A stretch of 13,005 nucleotides of DNA from Lentisphaerota bacterium (GTDB lineage Bacteria; Verrucomicrobiota; Kiritimatiellia; JAAZAB01): the NCBI GenBank assembly GCA_020201415.1, contig JAIVGW010000062.1:1-13005 (forward strand). Reading direction: 5' to 3'. Position 1 is the stretch's first letter. Each line of letters opens with the position of its first letter. The notes under the pieces are model-generated. The model was not told the origin of the DNA. It worked only from the letters and a program-made list of their open reading frames with translations, and did not search any database. Shown here one piece after another: positions 1 through 7,151 of the stretch. The position numbers and the translations under genes are program-made.

Positions 1-576
1 TTGTTGGTGGGGCTGGGAAACCCCGAGCCGCGTTATGCCGGGACGCCGCATAACGTGGGGTTTGAGGTGGTTGACTGTCTGGCGGAGCAGTTGCAGGTTG
101 AGTTGCCCGCCCGCCGCCGTTTTCAAGCGCGCCTGGCGCAGACCGTCTGGCAGGGGCGTAAGTTATGGCTGGCGCAACCGCTGACATACATGAACAACAG
201 CGGACAGGCAGTAGCCCGCCTGATGCGGGCCGGCGGGATCCGTCCGGCGGATATGGTGGTGGTACTGGACGATATCGACTTGCCGCTGGGACGGATTCGG
301 ATTCGTCCAGCAGGCAGTGATGCCGGGCATCGTGGATTGCGTTCCGTATGTCAGAGCATTGGCAGTGATGAGTTTGTGCGTGTGCGCCTGGGGGTGGGCC
401 GGCCCGGCTCCGCCAGGGTGGTCGATCATGTTTTGACGACCTTCCCGCCGCCGGCGCGGCCTTTGGCGAAGCGAATGGTGCGGATAGCGGCGGATGCGGT
501 GTTGCGGATTATGGACGGCGGCGGGGCGGCCGCCATGAATGAATACAATAACCGCCGGGAACAGGCGGAGAGTTGA
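1..576 (+). CDS. pth: Peptidyl-tRNA hydrolase, 5' end cut by window
   Basis: Cytosolic enzyme that cleaves the ester bond of peptidyl-tRNAs dropped by stalled ribosomes and so recycles tRNA. The visible protein opens directly in the conserved GLGNP motif (Asn7). It then shows the catalytic His17 in TPHNVGF, Asn65 in TYMNNSG and the Asp90 region (LDDIDLP). These match E. coli Asn10, His20, Asn68 and Asp93 with a constant offset of three, so only a few N-terminal codons lie upstream of the window and the TTG at position 1 is probably an internal Leu codon. His110 is present in GSDAGHRGLRS, but the usual following Asn (E. coli Asn114) is Arg111, a substitution I believe other lineages also carry. 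The 191 visible residues fit the usual 185-200. It heads the ribosomal/replication operon; its stop is 24 bases before the rpsF start. Confidence 0.95.
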   Translation: MLVGLGNPEPRYAGTPHNVGFEVVDCLAEQLQVELPARRRFQARLAQTVWQGRKLWLAQPLTYMNNSGQAVARLMRAGGIRPADMVVVLDDIDLPLGRIRIRPAGSDAGHRGLRSVCQSIGSDEFVRVRLGVGRPGSARVVDHVLTTFPPPARPLAKRMVRIAADAVLRIMDGGGAAAMNEYNNRREQAES

Positions 577-588
577 GCGGACGGCATG

Positions 589-595
589 AAGGAGG
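589..595 (+). promoter_or_regulatory. Shine-Dalgarno that fixes the rpsF start
   Basis: AAGGAGG sits five bases before GTG 601. An in-frame ATG at 586 overlaps this site and would add five residues (MKEDD) that S6 proteins lack, so GTG 601 is the better start. Confidence 0.8.
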
Positions 596-600
596 ATGAT

Positions 601-927
601 GTGAAGAAATACGAAGGCATGTTTATTTTTTACCCGAAGGCGGATGATCAGGCGCTGGAGGAGAAAACCGGTGTTGTGACCGCTGAAATCACCAAACTGG
701 GCGGTGTGGTCAACGGCGTAACGCGCATGGGGCGCGCCACGTTTGCCCGGCCCATGAAAAAAAGCGATGCCGGCATATACGTATTGATCAATTTTGAGTT
801 GGACCCTTTGTCGGTTGATCAGTTGCGTAAGCGTTACCGTCTGAATGAGGATGTGCTGCGGGTGCAGATCTTCCAACGCCGCACTGCTCCGCCGGTGGCG
901 GCCGAACCGGCCGCAGCACAGGCTTGA
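601..927 (+). CDS. rpsF: 30S ribosomal protein S6
   Basis: Small-subunit ribosomal protein that pairs with S18 on the platform of the 30S subunit. From GTG 601 the protein begins MKKYEGMFIFYPKAD, the classic first strand of S6. It continues through the conserved MGRATFARPMKKSDAGIYV region and the RKRYRLNEDVLR segment, which is the usual S6 helix/strand leading to the C-terminus. Length is 108 residues, normal for S6, with an Ala/Pro-rich unstructured tail (VAAEPAAAQA). It lies in the conserved order rpsF-ssb-rpsR-rplI-dnaB. The start was chosen over ATG 586 because the AAGGAGG at 589-595 is positioned for GTG. In many bacteria S6 with S18 autoregulates this operon through an mRNA element; I could not identify that element here. 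Confidence 0.95.
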   Translation: MKKYEGMFIFYPKADDQALEEKTGVVTAEITKLGGVVNGVTRMGRATFARPMKKSDAGIYVLINFELDPLSVDQLRKRYRLNEDVLRVQIFQRRTAPPVAAEPAAAQA

Positions 928-987
928 AGGGCGCAAGCCGGGCGCTTTGCGGCGACCGGCGGAAAAGTCTGTCCGGCCGGGAGGCGC

Positions 988-1380
988 ATGGCGGCAATCA
1001 ACAGGGTATTGCTTTATGGTAATCTGACTTGTGATCCTGTGCTGCGTTACCTGCCGGGCGGGCAGGCCGTGGCGGATTTCCAGTTGGCGGTCAATCGCGA
1101 TTATCGAGCGGCCGACGGCGCGGACGCAAACGAGACTTGTTTTGTAGGAGTGGTGGTCTGGGGCGGCCAGGCCGAGACGGCGGCTGCCGGTCTGCAGAAA
1201 GGCGCGCCGGTGTTGGTGGAAGGGTCGCTGGTGTACGAACAGTGGGAAAGCGCGCAAGGCAGGCGCAACCGTCTGCGGGTTAAAGCCGCGCGCCTGCAGT
1301 GGCAGCGGGCGGAGGGGAACACCGCAAAGCGCCGGTTCCGGCCGCTGCCCGACGAAGATATGGAAAATTTGCCGGTTTAG
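988..1380 (+). CDS. ssb: Single-stranded DNA-binding protein
   Basis: Binds ssDNA at replication forks and repair sites and recruits partner proteins through its C-terminal tip. The 130-residue protein opens with MAAINRVLLYGNLTCDPVLRY, the standard SSB entry into the OB fold. It carries aromatic DNA-stacking positions such as Trp58 (VVVWGGQAE) and Trp86 (VYEQWES). The OB fold spans about residues 3-107. The linker is very short (about 15 residues), and the protein ends DEDMENLPV rather than the usual acidic ...DDDIPF, so the terminal Phe that docks in partner pockets is Val. The Shine-Dalgarno GGGAGG (979-984) is only three bases from ATG 988, but the homology supports this start. Its place between rpsF and rpsR is the conserved bacterial location. 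Confidence 0.94.
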   Translation: MAAINRVLLYGNLTCDPVLRYLPGGQAVADFQLAVNRDYRAADGADANETCFVGVVVWGGQAETAAAGLQKGAPVLVEGSLVYEQWESAQGRRNRLRVKAARLQWQRAEGNTAKRRFRPLPDEDMENLPV

Positions 1381-1405
1381 GCGGCACAATGCGGATAACA
1401 TCATG

Positions 1406-1410
1406 GGAGG
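1406..1410 (+). promoter_or_regulatory. Shine-Dalgarno that fixes the rpsR start
   Basis: GGAGG ends five bases before GTG 1416. The competing in-frame ATG at 1389 has no comparable site upstream and would put this Shine-Dalgarno inside the coding sequence, so GTG 1416 is preferred. Confidence 0.75.
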
Positions 1411-1415
1411 CAGTA

Positions 1416-1661
1416 GTGAAAAGAACGAAAAAACCCGCGAAAAAACCGCGTAGCAGCTTCGGCTTTTTTGCCGAAGAGAAACGCTCGCGTTACCTGCAGG
1501 GTATCACACAGGTTGATTACAAGGATCACGAGTTGTTGCGCAAGTTCATGACGGAGCACGGCAAGGTGATTCCCAGCCGTATTTCCGGCACGAGCACCAA
1601 GCAGCAGCGCCAGGTAAAACGCGCCATTCGGCGGGCGCGCGTGGTCGGCTTGGTCAGGTAA
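1416..1661 (+). CDS. rpsR: 30S ribosomal protein S18
   Basis: Small-subunit protein that forms a heterodimer with S6 on the 30S platform. Read from GTG 1416 it is 81 residues. It has a basic N-terminus (KRTKKPAKKPR) and then the conserved S18 core: ITQVDYKDHELLRKFMTEHG, KVIPSRISGTSTKQQRQVKR and a basic C-terminal helix (AIRRARVVGLVR). There is no cysteine, so this is the zinc-free form of S18. An upstream ATG at 1389 would add nine residues (MRITSWEAV), but the Shine-Dalgarno at 1406-1410 argues for the GTG. It follows ssb by 35 bases and precedes rplI by 23, within the same operon. Confidence 0.94.
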   Translation: MKRTKKPAKKPRSSFGFFAEEKRSRYLQGITQVDYKDHELLRKFMTEHGKVIPSRISGTSTKQQRQVKRAIRRARVVGLVR

Positions 1662-1684
1662 CGCCAAAGAAAGGGATTTTGGAT

Positions 1685-2134
1685 ATGTTGCGCGAGTTGA
1701 TTTTAATGGCGGATGTGGACGGCCTCGGGCTGGAAGGCAGTATTGTCAAGGTGAATCAGGGCTATGCCCGCAATTACCTGATTCCCCGGAAGCTGGCAGT
1801 GCCGGTGAACCAAGCGGCTTTGCGCCGTTTGGAGAAAAATCGCCGGGAACGCGAGGAACGCCAGCAGAGTGAGCTGGAAGCGGCCCGCCGGAAAGCGGAA
1901 GCCCTGGCCCAGGTATCCTGTACTATTACCGTGAAGGTTGGCGAGGGTGAAAAGATTTTCGGTTCGGTCAGCGTGGCCGATATCCTCGAAGCGCTCAAGG
2001 CGCAGGGGTTCGATCTGGAACGGCGCCGGATCATCTTGAGCGACCCCATACGGGAGCTGGGTGTGTACGATGTCAAGGTCCGTTTGCATCAGGAGGTGGA
2101 GGCCGCCGTCAAGGTCTGGGTTGTGGGGGAATAA
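1685..2134 (+). CDS. rplI: 50S ribosomal protein L9
   Basis: Large-subunit protein with two globular domains joined by a long helix, located near the base of the L1 stalk and linked to reading-frame maintenance. The 149-residue product shows the N-terminal L9 signature (LGLEGSIVKVNQGYARNYLI then PRKLAVPVN). Next comes an extended charged helix rich in Arg/Glu (about residues 44-78, RLEKNRREREERQQ onward) and the C-terminal domain with KIFGSVSVADILEALKAQG. I start at ATG 1685, nine bases after AAAGGG (1670-1675); a TTG at 1679 would be only three bases from that site. The product is slightly longer at the N-terminus than the shortest L9 forms (MLRELILMADVDG versus MQVILLEDVD). dnaB begins three bases after the stop, which suggests translational coupling. 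Confidence 0.95.
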   Translation: MLRELILMADVDGLGLEGSIVKVNQGYARNYLIPRKLAVPVNQAALRRLEKNRREREERQQSELEAARRKAEALAQVSCTITVKVGEGEKIFGSVSVADILEALKAQGFDLERRRIILSDPIRELGVYDVKVRLHQEVEAAVKVWVVGE

Positions 2135-2137
2135 GGC

Positions 2138-3574
2138 ATGCCTGTCGCGAACGGTCAAGCCCGCGGCCAACGTCCGAAAACCGGCGCGGAGCGCCGACCG
2201 CTGTTCAGCAGCGATGCCGAGCGCGGAGTGCTGGGCGCCATCCTGCTGGACTGGCAGAAGGTGCTGGACTTCTGCGTGGAAAAACAGCTCGCGCCGGAAT
2301 CCTTCTATCTGCAGGCCCACCAGCTGATTTTCGAGACCATGTTAAGCATGTCCCGGGACGCGCGCCCCGTGGATGTGCTGACCCTGGCTGAGCGTCTGAG
2401 CGCTGCCGGCCGCCTGGATAATGTCGGCGGCATCACTTACCTCAATCAGCTACTGGACGCAACGCCCACGGCGGCGCATGCCGAGTATTATGTGGACATT
2501 GTGCGGCAGCTGCACCTGCTGCGGCGCATCGTCGAGTGCGCACACCTGTCTGAAAACACATGTTACACTTCCGAGGAGACTGCCGACGCCATCCTGGCCA
2601 AGGTCGAGCAGGATTTTTTCGAAATTTCAGAGGGACGCCATGGCACCATGATGCCCTGGCCCGTCGCCGTCGATGCCTCGGTGGAGACCATCAATAATAT
2701 CCTGGATCTCAAAAAGGGTATCAGCGGCGTTCCCACCGGGTTTCGCGATCTGGATGAAAAAATCCTGGGCATGCATAAGCAGGAGATGATCGTGCTGGCG
2801 GCCCGGCCCTCCATGGGTAAAACCTCGCTGGCTATGAACATCGTGGAAAACGTGGCGCTGGGTCATGCCGATCACAACCCGCGCCCGGTGGGCATCTTCA
2901 GCCTGGAAATGTCATCAGAACAATTGATCATGCGCATGCTGGGCAGCCATGCGCGTATTCCCGCGCATCGGATTGCGTCCGGGTACCTGACGGCCGCCAA
3001 CCACGGGTTGCTGATGCAGGCGGCCGACATACTGAAGAAAGCCCCTATTTTCCTGGATGACACCGGCGGGCTGGATATCATGGAGTTGCGCGCCCGGGCG
3101 CGCCGCATGAAACGCAAACACAACATCGAGCTGATTGTGATCGATTACCTGCAGTTGTTGCATTCCGAGTCGCACCGCCGCGAAGGCCGCCAGATCGAGA
3201 TCGCCCACATTTCCGGGTCGATCAAGAACATGGCCAAGGAGCTGAAGGTGCCGGTCCTGGTGCTCAGCCAGTTGAACCGCGCGCCGGAAACCAGGGACCG
3301 TGCCGGTAAGCCGCGGTTGGCTGACTTGCGCGATTCCGGTTCCATTGAACAGGATGCGGATGTGGTCTGCATGCTGCGGCGTCCCTCCAAGTACACGGAT
3401 GACGCGGAGTCGGCCGGGGAGTCTTCCAATGAGGCCATCCTGGACATAGCCAAGCAACGCAACGGCCCCACCGGTGAAATTCACCTGGTGTTTCGAGAGG
3501 AAATCATGCGCTTTGAAAACATGGCCACGGGCGGCATGTATCGTGACGAAATGGCGCCGGCGGAGGATCGTTGA
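2138..3574 (+). CDS. dnaB: Replicative DNA helicase DnaB
   Basis: Hexameric 5'-3' helicase that unwinds DNA ahead of the replisome and interacts with primase. The 478-residue protein is full length. Residues 1-20 are a loose basic leader, and the N-terminal helical domain runs about 22-165 (PLFSSDAERGVLGAILLDW). A linker follows, then the RecA-like motor domain from about 195. Walker A is ARPSMGKTS (222-230), Walker B is LIVIDYLQLL (332-341, Asp336), the LSQLNR motif is at 376-381 and the arginine-finger region KQRNGPTG is at 439-446. No intein interrupts the usual insertion sites. It starts three bases after the L9 stop with GGGGGA seven bases upstream, and ends three bases before the bamA ATG, so the whole block may be co-transcribed into the envelope genes. 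Confidence 0.96.
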   Translation: MPVANGQARGQRPKTGAERRPLFSSDAERGVLGAILLDWQKVLDFCVEKQLAPESFYLQAHQLIFETMLSMSRDARPVDVLTLAERLSAAGRLDNVGGITYLNQLLDATPTAAHAEYYVDIVRQLHLLRRIVECAHLSENTCYTSEETADAILAKVEQDFFEISEGRHGTMMPWPVAVDASVETINNILDLKKGISGVPTGFRDLDEKILGMHKQEMIVLAARPSMGKTSLAMNIVENVALGHADHNPRPVGIFSLEMSSEQLIMRMLGSHARIPAHRIASGYLTAANHGLLMQAADILKKAPIFLDDTGGLDIMELRARARRMKRKHNIELIVIDYLQLLHSESHRREGRQIEIAHISGSIKNMAKELKVPVLVLSQLNRAPETRDRAGKPRLADLRDSGSIEQDADVVCMLRRPSKYTDDAESAGESSNEAILDIAKQRNGPTGEIHLVFREEIMRFENMATGGMYRDEMAPAEDR

Positions 3575-3577
3575 TCA

Positions 3578-4366
3578 ATGAAATTTATGAATAACACAGA
3601 CGGATGGCGCATGCTGCTGCCGGTATTGCTCGTACTGCTGCTGGCGCGGCCAAGCCCGGGCGCGGAACTGATCAATGAAATCAAGGTTGAAGCGGTGGGG
3701 ATCCGGTTTCAGGATCGGGATTTTGTGCTGGCCGCGACGCAATCGCGCGAGGGCGATCAGTTGGATCCCCGGCGGATTTCCCGTGATGTGCGCAGCCTGC
3801 TGGCCACCGGCCGCTTCTCCTTTGTGGATACGGAGCTGCAGCGCCTGGATGACGGATACGCGCTGGTCTATCGCCTGGCGGTGCGTCCGCGTTTGCAAGG
3901 GCCCGTGACCATTGAAGGCGCTGAAGGCGTCAGCGAACGGCGGGTGCGCAACTGGCTGGAATTGGAGCCGGGCGATGCCGTGGATGATGCCATCATGAAT
4001 CTACGCTCCCGCAAGGTGCTCGAGGAGTACCATAAGCGTTTTTACCCGGATGTGCAGGCCGACTGGTCGATTGATACCGATCCGGACAGCGGTTTTGCCA
4101 AGGTTGTTTACCGGGTCACTGAGGGGCAACGGGCCAGTCTGCGCAAGGTATCTTTTTCAGGGAATACCTATCAGCCGCCGGGTTGGCGCGAACGCTGGCG
4201 CCTGGGCCTGCAACAACGGGAAGTGGTGGCGGAGCAGTCGGTGCCGCCCGAGCAGCTTGAGGCGGTGGTGCGTCCGCGCCTGTGGCATATGTTTTCCTTT
4301 CTGACCAAGCGCGGTGTCTATAATCAGGACGACCTGGAGGTCGACTCAGCGAGGGTGATGTGGTAA
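3578..4366 (+). CDS. bamA: BamA N-terminal fragment (signal peptide, POTRA1-3)
   Basis: BamA is the core outer-membrane insertase: periplasmic POTRA domains hand unfolded barrels to its own barrel. This ORF has a signal peptide (hydrophobic LLPVLLVLLLA, likely cut after SPGA near residue 28). POTRA1 follows (about 31-104, INEIKVEAVG...), then POTRA2 (about 105-184, GPVTIEGAEG to VYRVTEGQR) and most of POTRA3 (from about 186, LRKVSFSGN). It stops inside the second helix of POTRA3 (YNQDDLEVDSARVMW), just where a YYxxRGY-type motif is expected. The TAA at 4364-4366 follows directly. The barrel lies in another frame immediately downstream (4360-5604), so this is the front half of a broken gene: either a true deletion/frameshift or a sequence error. 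ATG 3578 has GGAGG eleven bases upstream; ATG 3587 is an alternative. Confidence 0.85.
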   Translation: MKFMNNTDGWRMLLPVLLVLLLARPSPGAELINEIKVEAVGIRFQDRDFVLAATQSREGDQLDPRRISRDVRSLLATGRFSFVDTELQRLDDGYALVYRLAVRPRLQGPVTIEGAEGVSERRVRNWLELEPGDAVDDAIMNLRSRKVLEEYHKRFYPDVQADWSIDTDPDSGFAKVVYRVTEGQRASLRKVSFSGNTYQPPGWRERWRLGLQQREVVAEQSVPPEQLEAVVRPRLWHMFSFLTKRGVYNQDDLEVDSARVMW

Positions 4367-5604
4367 ACATCCGTTACATCGATATCCGCGGCAACACCCG
4401 CACCAAGGACAAGGTTATCCGGCGCGAGTTGCTGGTCTATCCCGGCGAGCTGTACGACATGGTCCGGGTGCGCCGCAGCGAGCGCATCCTGCAGAATCTG
4501 GGGTACTTTTCCAAGGTCGCCAGTTATCCGCGCGAGACCCGCGAACCTTTCAGTGACGACCTGGTGTACGAGGTGGAGGAGTCGCGCACGGGCCAGTTCA
4601 TGGTGGGCGCCGGCTATTCCAGTGTGGATGAAGTCATCGGCTTTGCCGAGTTGTCCCAGGGCAATTTTGATCTTTTGGGCTGGCCCCATTTCATCGGTGG
4701 CGGACAGAAACTGCGGCTGCGCGCCCAGGTGGGCACGGCCATGCAGGATTATCTGATCTCCTTTGTCGAACCCTGGTTTCTCGACCGCAAGTTGTCGCTG
4801 GGGCTGGATCTGTACAACACTACCCGCAGCAATTTGAGTGATTACTACAACGAGGAACGTCTGGGCGCCGCGGTGACGCTGGGCAAGCCACTGCGCGGAT
4901 ATTTCCACCGCGCCAATCTGCGCTACAGTCTGGAGGAAATCACCATCTACAATATTTCCGATGATGCCGTCCAGCGGATCAAGAACGAGGCCGGCGCGCG
5001 CACCGTCAGCTCGCTCAAATTGACTTTTATTCACGATACGCGCGACAACATGTTCGTGCCGACCAGCGGCGTGCGCAATACCCTGGCGGCGCGGGTTTCA
5101 GGCGGACCGCTGGGGTTTGACACCGACATGTACGGCTTGGAGGCGGATTATTCGGTGTATTTCCCGCTCTGGTTCGGTCATGTCTTCAACCTGCGCGGCT
5201 GGGCGGCGGTGGTGCAGGAGTATGGCGATGATGATGACGTCAGGCTTTTCGACCGGCTGTTCCTGGGCGGGGCGCGCACCCTGCGCGGCTTCAAGTACCG
5301 TTATGTGAGTCCCTACGAGGAAGGCGAGCCCATCGGCGGCAAGACCGCCGCCCTGGCGGCAGCGGAATATACCGTGCCGCTTACGCGCCAGGTGCTGCGA
5401 CTGGCGTTTTTCTACGAACTGGGTAATGTCTGGTTGGATGCCTACGAGATGAATGAGGAATATAATTCCGACGTCGGCATCGGCCTGCGGCTGAACATTC
5501 CCGGGTTTCCCATCAGATTGGATTACGCCTGGCCCCTGGAAGTCAGCGGGGATGTTGCGCGTACATCGGCGCGTTTCAACTTCTGGTTGGGTTATGGGTT
5601 CTGA
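4360..5604 (+). CDS. bamA: BamA C-terminal fragment (POTRA5 and barrel)
   Basis: This piece begins with the last POTRA domain. VNIRYIDIRGNTRTKDKVIR matches the POTRA5 opening and GYFSKV...DDLVYEVEES its end. The 16-strand Omp85 barrel follows (TGQFMVGAGYSSVDEVIGFA onward), including LFLGGARTLRGF (the conserved RGF motif that folds back into the barrel lumen) and the terminal strand ending FNFWLGYGF with the C-terminal aromatic typical of outer-membrane proteins. The ORF has no signal peptide, so alone it should not reach the outer membrane. Homology reaches upstream of the nominal GTG 4360 in this frame (SEGDVV from 4348), before a stop at 4321. The frame is -1 (or +2) relative to the N-terminal piece, and POTRA4 is absent from both. 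A GAGG at 4351-4354 could support re-initiation, but I regard this as a broken bamA. Confidence 0.85.
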   Translation: MVNIRYIDIRGNTRTKDKVIRRELLVYPGELYDMVRVRRSERILQNLGYFSKVASYPRETREPFSDDLVYEVEESRTGQFMVGAGYSSVDEVIGFAELSQGNFDLLGWPHFIGGGQKLRLRAQVGTAMQDYLISFVEPWFLDRKLSLGLDLYNTTRSNLSDYYNEERLGAAVTLGKPLRGYFHRANLRYSLEEITIYNISDDAVQRIKNEAGARTVSSLKLTFIHDTRDNMFVPTSGVRNTLAARVSGGPLGFDTDMYGLEADYSVYFPLWFGHVFNLRGWAAVVQEYGDDDDVRLFDRLFLGGARTLRGFKYRYVSPYEEGEPIGGKTAALAAAEYTVPLTRQVLRLAFFYELGNVWLDAYEMNEEYNSDVGIGLRLNIPGFPIRLDYAWPLEVSGDVARTSARFNFWLGYGF

Positions 5605-5619
5605 GGTTGAACAACAAAT

Positions 5620-5634
5620 GCGGGTTATGCCCGC
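5620..5634 (+). other. Small hairpin between bamA and skp
   Basis: GCGGG (5620-5624) and CCCGC (5630-5634) can pair around the five-base loop TTATG, two bases before the skp ribosome-binding site AGGGAGG (5636-5642). It has no U-run, so it is not a terminator. It might tune skp translation, but a five-pair stem in GC-rich DNA can arise by chance. Confidence 0.3.
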
Positions 5635-5646
5635 CAGGGAGGTAAT

Positions 5647-6090
5647 ATGTGGTTGAAAAACATTCTTGCCGTTTTGTGCGTGAGCCTGCTGGCCGGCGCG
5701 GCGGCGGCCGCCGAGCTCAAGCTCGCCTGCGTGTCCATGGAGCGTCTGTTCGACGAATACCACCGCACCACTACCTTTAATGAAGGACTCAAGGCCCGGG
5801 CGGCGACCCTGGAGGCCCGCCGGGAAAAGCTGGCGTTGGAGGTCCGCGCGCGGCAGCGCGATCTTGAAACACTGGAGGCGGAAGCCCGGGATCCGTCGCT
5901 GAGTGCGGAGGGCCGCGACAAAATCCGTGCCGTCATTGCCGATTATGCCCGCCGCAATGGGTTCACGCTGGTGCTCGACAGTTCCGGGAAAACGCTTAAC
6001 GGCGTGGAAGCGGTGGTTTATTCCGATGACGCCCTGGATTTGACGGAAACAATCCTTGCCATTCTGAACCGCGGTAAAGCCAAGGAGTAG
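5647..6090 (+). CDS. skp: Skp/OmpH-family periplasmic chaperone, unusually short
   Basis: Skp/OmpH proteins are trimeric periplasmic chaperones that hold unfolded outer-membrane proteins in a cage of coiled-coil arms and pass them to BamA. Visible here are a signal peptide (MWLKNILAVLCVSLLAGAAA, cut near residue 22), the first body strand ELKLACVSMERLFDEYH, and a charged ascending helix (about 45-92, ARAATLEARREKLALEV onward). The C-terminal body follows: NGFTLVLDSSG, VEAVVYSDDALDLT and a final helix, typical of the family. At 147 residues it is short. The ascending arm has about 45 residues, but the returning arm has only about ten (RAVIADYARR) before the strand, so 35-40 residues appear to be missing near DKI|RAV (about 5920-5928). 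The reading frame is preserved. It lies between bamA and lpxD, the standard neighbourhood. Confidence 0.85.
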   Translation: MWLKNILAVLCVSLLAGAAAAAELKLACVSMERLFDEYHRTTTFNEGLKARAATLEARREKLALEVRARQRDLETLEAEARDPSLSAEGRDKIRAVIADYARRNGFTLVLDSSGKTLNGVEAVVYSDDALDLTETILAILNRGKAKE

Positions 6091-6094
6091 GCCC

Positions 6095-7144
6095 ATGCAA
6101 ACCATCATGACTCTGGCGGAAGTAGCCCGAAAACTAGATGGTGCATTGGAGGGCGACGGCCGGGTGCAGGTCAGCGGCCTGGCCGGCATTCGCGAGGCCG
6201 AGCCGCATCAACTGACCTTTGTGGCCAATCCGCAATATGCCGCCGCCGCCGCCGCCACCCGCGCCGCGGCGGTGCTCGTGCCCGAGGATTGGAACCGGCC
6301 CTGTTCCGCGGCCCTGATCCGGGTGCGTAATCCCGACAAGGCCTTTGCCATGGCCGCGCCCTGGTTCGCGCCGCCGCCTGTGCCGCCGCTCCAGGGAGTG
6401 CATGAAACGGCCGTTATATCGCCGGCGGCCCAGGTGGCGCCCGATGCCGCGGTCGGTCCTTTCTGCGTGATTGAAGAAGGCGCCTGCGTCGGCCCGCGCA
6501 CGGTGGTATCCGCCGGCTGCTACATCGGGCATGGTGTGCAGATCGGCGCGGACTGCCGGCTTTATCCCCATGTTTCCATTCGCGAATATTGCCGCATCGG
6601 CAGCCGGTGCATTCTGCATAACGGGACGGTGATCGGCAGCGACGGCTTCGGTTACGTGCAGGAAGGCGCCGCCCGCCGCAAGATTCCGCAGATCGGCATC
6701 GTGATCATCGGCGATGATGTGGAACTCGGCGCCAATGTCATGGTTGATCGGGCGCGATTCGGCCAGACCCGCATCGGCAACGGCGTGAAGGTCGACAACC
6801 TGGTGCAGATTGCCCACAACGTCATCATCGGCGATAATGCCGTGATTATTGCCCAGGTCGGCATCGCCGGCAGTACCATAATCGGTGAGCGCACTATTCT
6901 GGCGGGCCAGGTGGGGGTGGCCGGACACCTGACAATCGGTTCCGATGTCATGGTCGGCGCCCAGTCCGGTGTTTCCAAAAACATTCCCTCCAAGACCTTC
7001 GTGCTGGGCGGCCCCGCCGCGCCTTATGAGAAAAGCGTCAAGATCCACGCCATGACCATGCGCCTGCCGGAACTCAGGGAAAAGGTCACGGCGCTGGAAG
7101 ACAGGCTGGCCCGGCTGGAGCAGTCCGGGAAGGCGAAGCAATAG
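6095..7144 (+). CDS. lpxD: UDP-3-O-(3-hydroxyacyl)glucosamine N-acyltransferase
   Basis: Third enzyme of lipid A synthesis: transfers a 3-hydroxyacyl chain from acyl carrier protein to the amine of UDP-3-O-acylglucosamine in the cytoplasm. The 349-residue protein has the N-terminal uridine-binding domain (about 1-100, including LTFVANPQYAAAAAATRAAA). A left-handed beta-helix of hexapeptide repeats follows (about 103-295: VISPAAQVAPDAAVGPFCVI, then IGSDGFGYV). The catalytic His241 is in VDNLVQIAHNVIIGDNAVI. After the repeats come GGPAAPY and a C-terminal coiled helix (LPELREKVTALEDRLARLE) of the type used for trimer packing and ACP binding. Length and motifs are complete. AAGGAG (6082-6087) overlaps the end of skp, seven bases before ATG 6095, so the two are tightly linked. 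A GCC-repeat tract near 6239-6256 encodes the Ala run. Confidence 0.96.
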   Translation: MQTIMTLAEVARKLDGALEGDGRVQVSGLAGIREAEPHQLTFVANPQYAAAAAATRAAAVLVPEDWNRPCSAALIRVRNPDKAFAMAAPWFAPPPVPPLQGVHETAVISPAAQVAPDAAVGPFCVIEEGACVGPRTVVSAGCYIGHGVQIGADCRLYPHVSIREYCRIGSRCILHNGTVIGSDGFGYVQEGAARRKIPQIGIVIIGDDVELGANVMVDRARFGQTRIGNGVKVDNLVQIAHNVIIGDNAVIIAQVGIAGSTIIGERTILAGQVGVAGHLTIGSDVMVGAQSGVSKNIPSKTFVLGGPAAPYEKSVKIHAMTMRLPELREKVTALEDRLARLEQSGKAKQ

Positions 7145-7151
7145 TTCGGCG

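Noticed and set aside
586..588. ATG 586 as the rpsF start
   Set aside because: It overlaps the AAGGAGG site and adds residues not seen in S6; GTG 601 gives the canonical MKKYE start.
163..1404. A 413-residue open frame on the minus strand across pth, rpsF and ssb
   Set aside because: It lies antisense to three clear conserved genes, its translation is rich in Arg/His/Gln/Pro with no recognisable domain, and long antisense frames are common in GC-rich DNA.
4343..4366. Programmed -1 frameshift or translational coupling that would join the two BamA pieces
   Set aside because: There is no X XXY YYZ slippery heptamer at the junction, and even a perfect shift would leave out the end of POTRA3 and all of POTRA4, so a frameshift alone cannot explain the split.
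5098..7141. Minus-strand open frames of 363 and 335 residues antisense to bamA, skp and lpxD
   Set aside because: They are shadows of GC-rich coding sequence; repetitive Asp/His/Gly content in the second is simply the complement of the LpxD hexapeptide repeats.
7145..7151. Terminator between lpxD and the PHP gene
   Set aside because: Only seven bases separate the two convergent stops and no hairpin with a T-run is visible across the ends of the genes.
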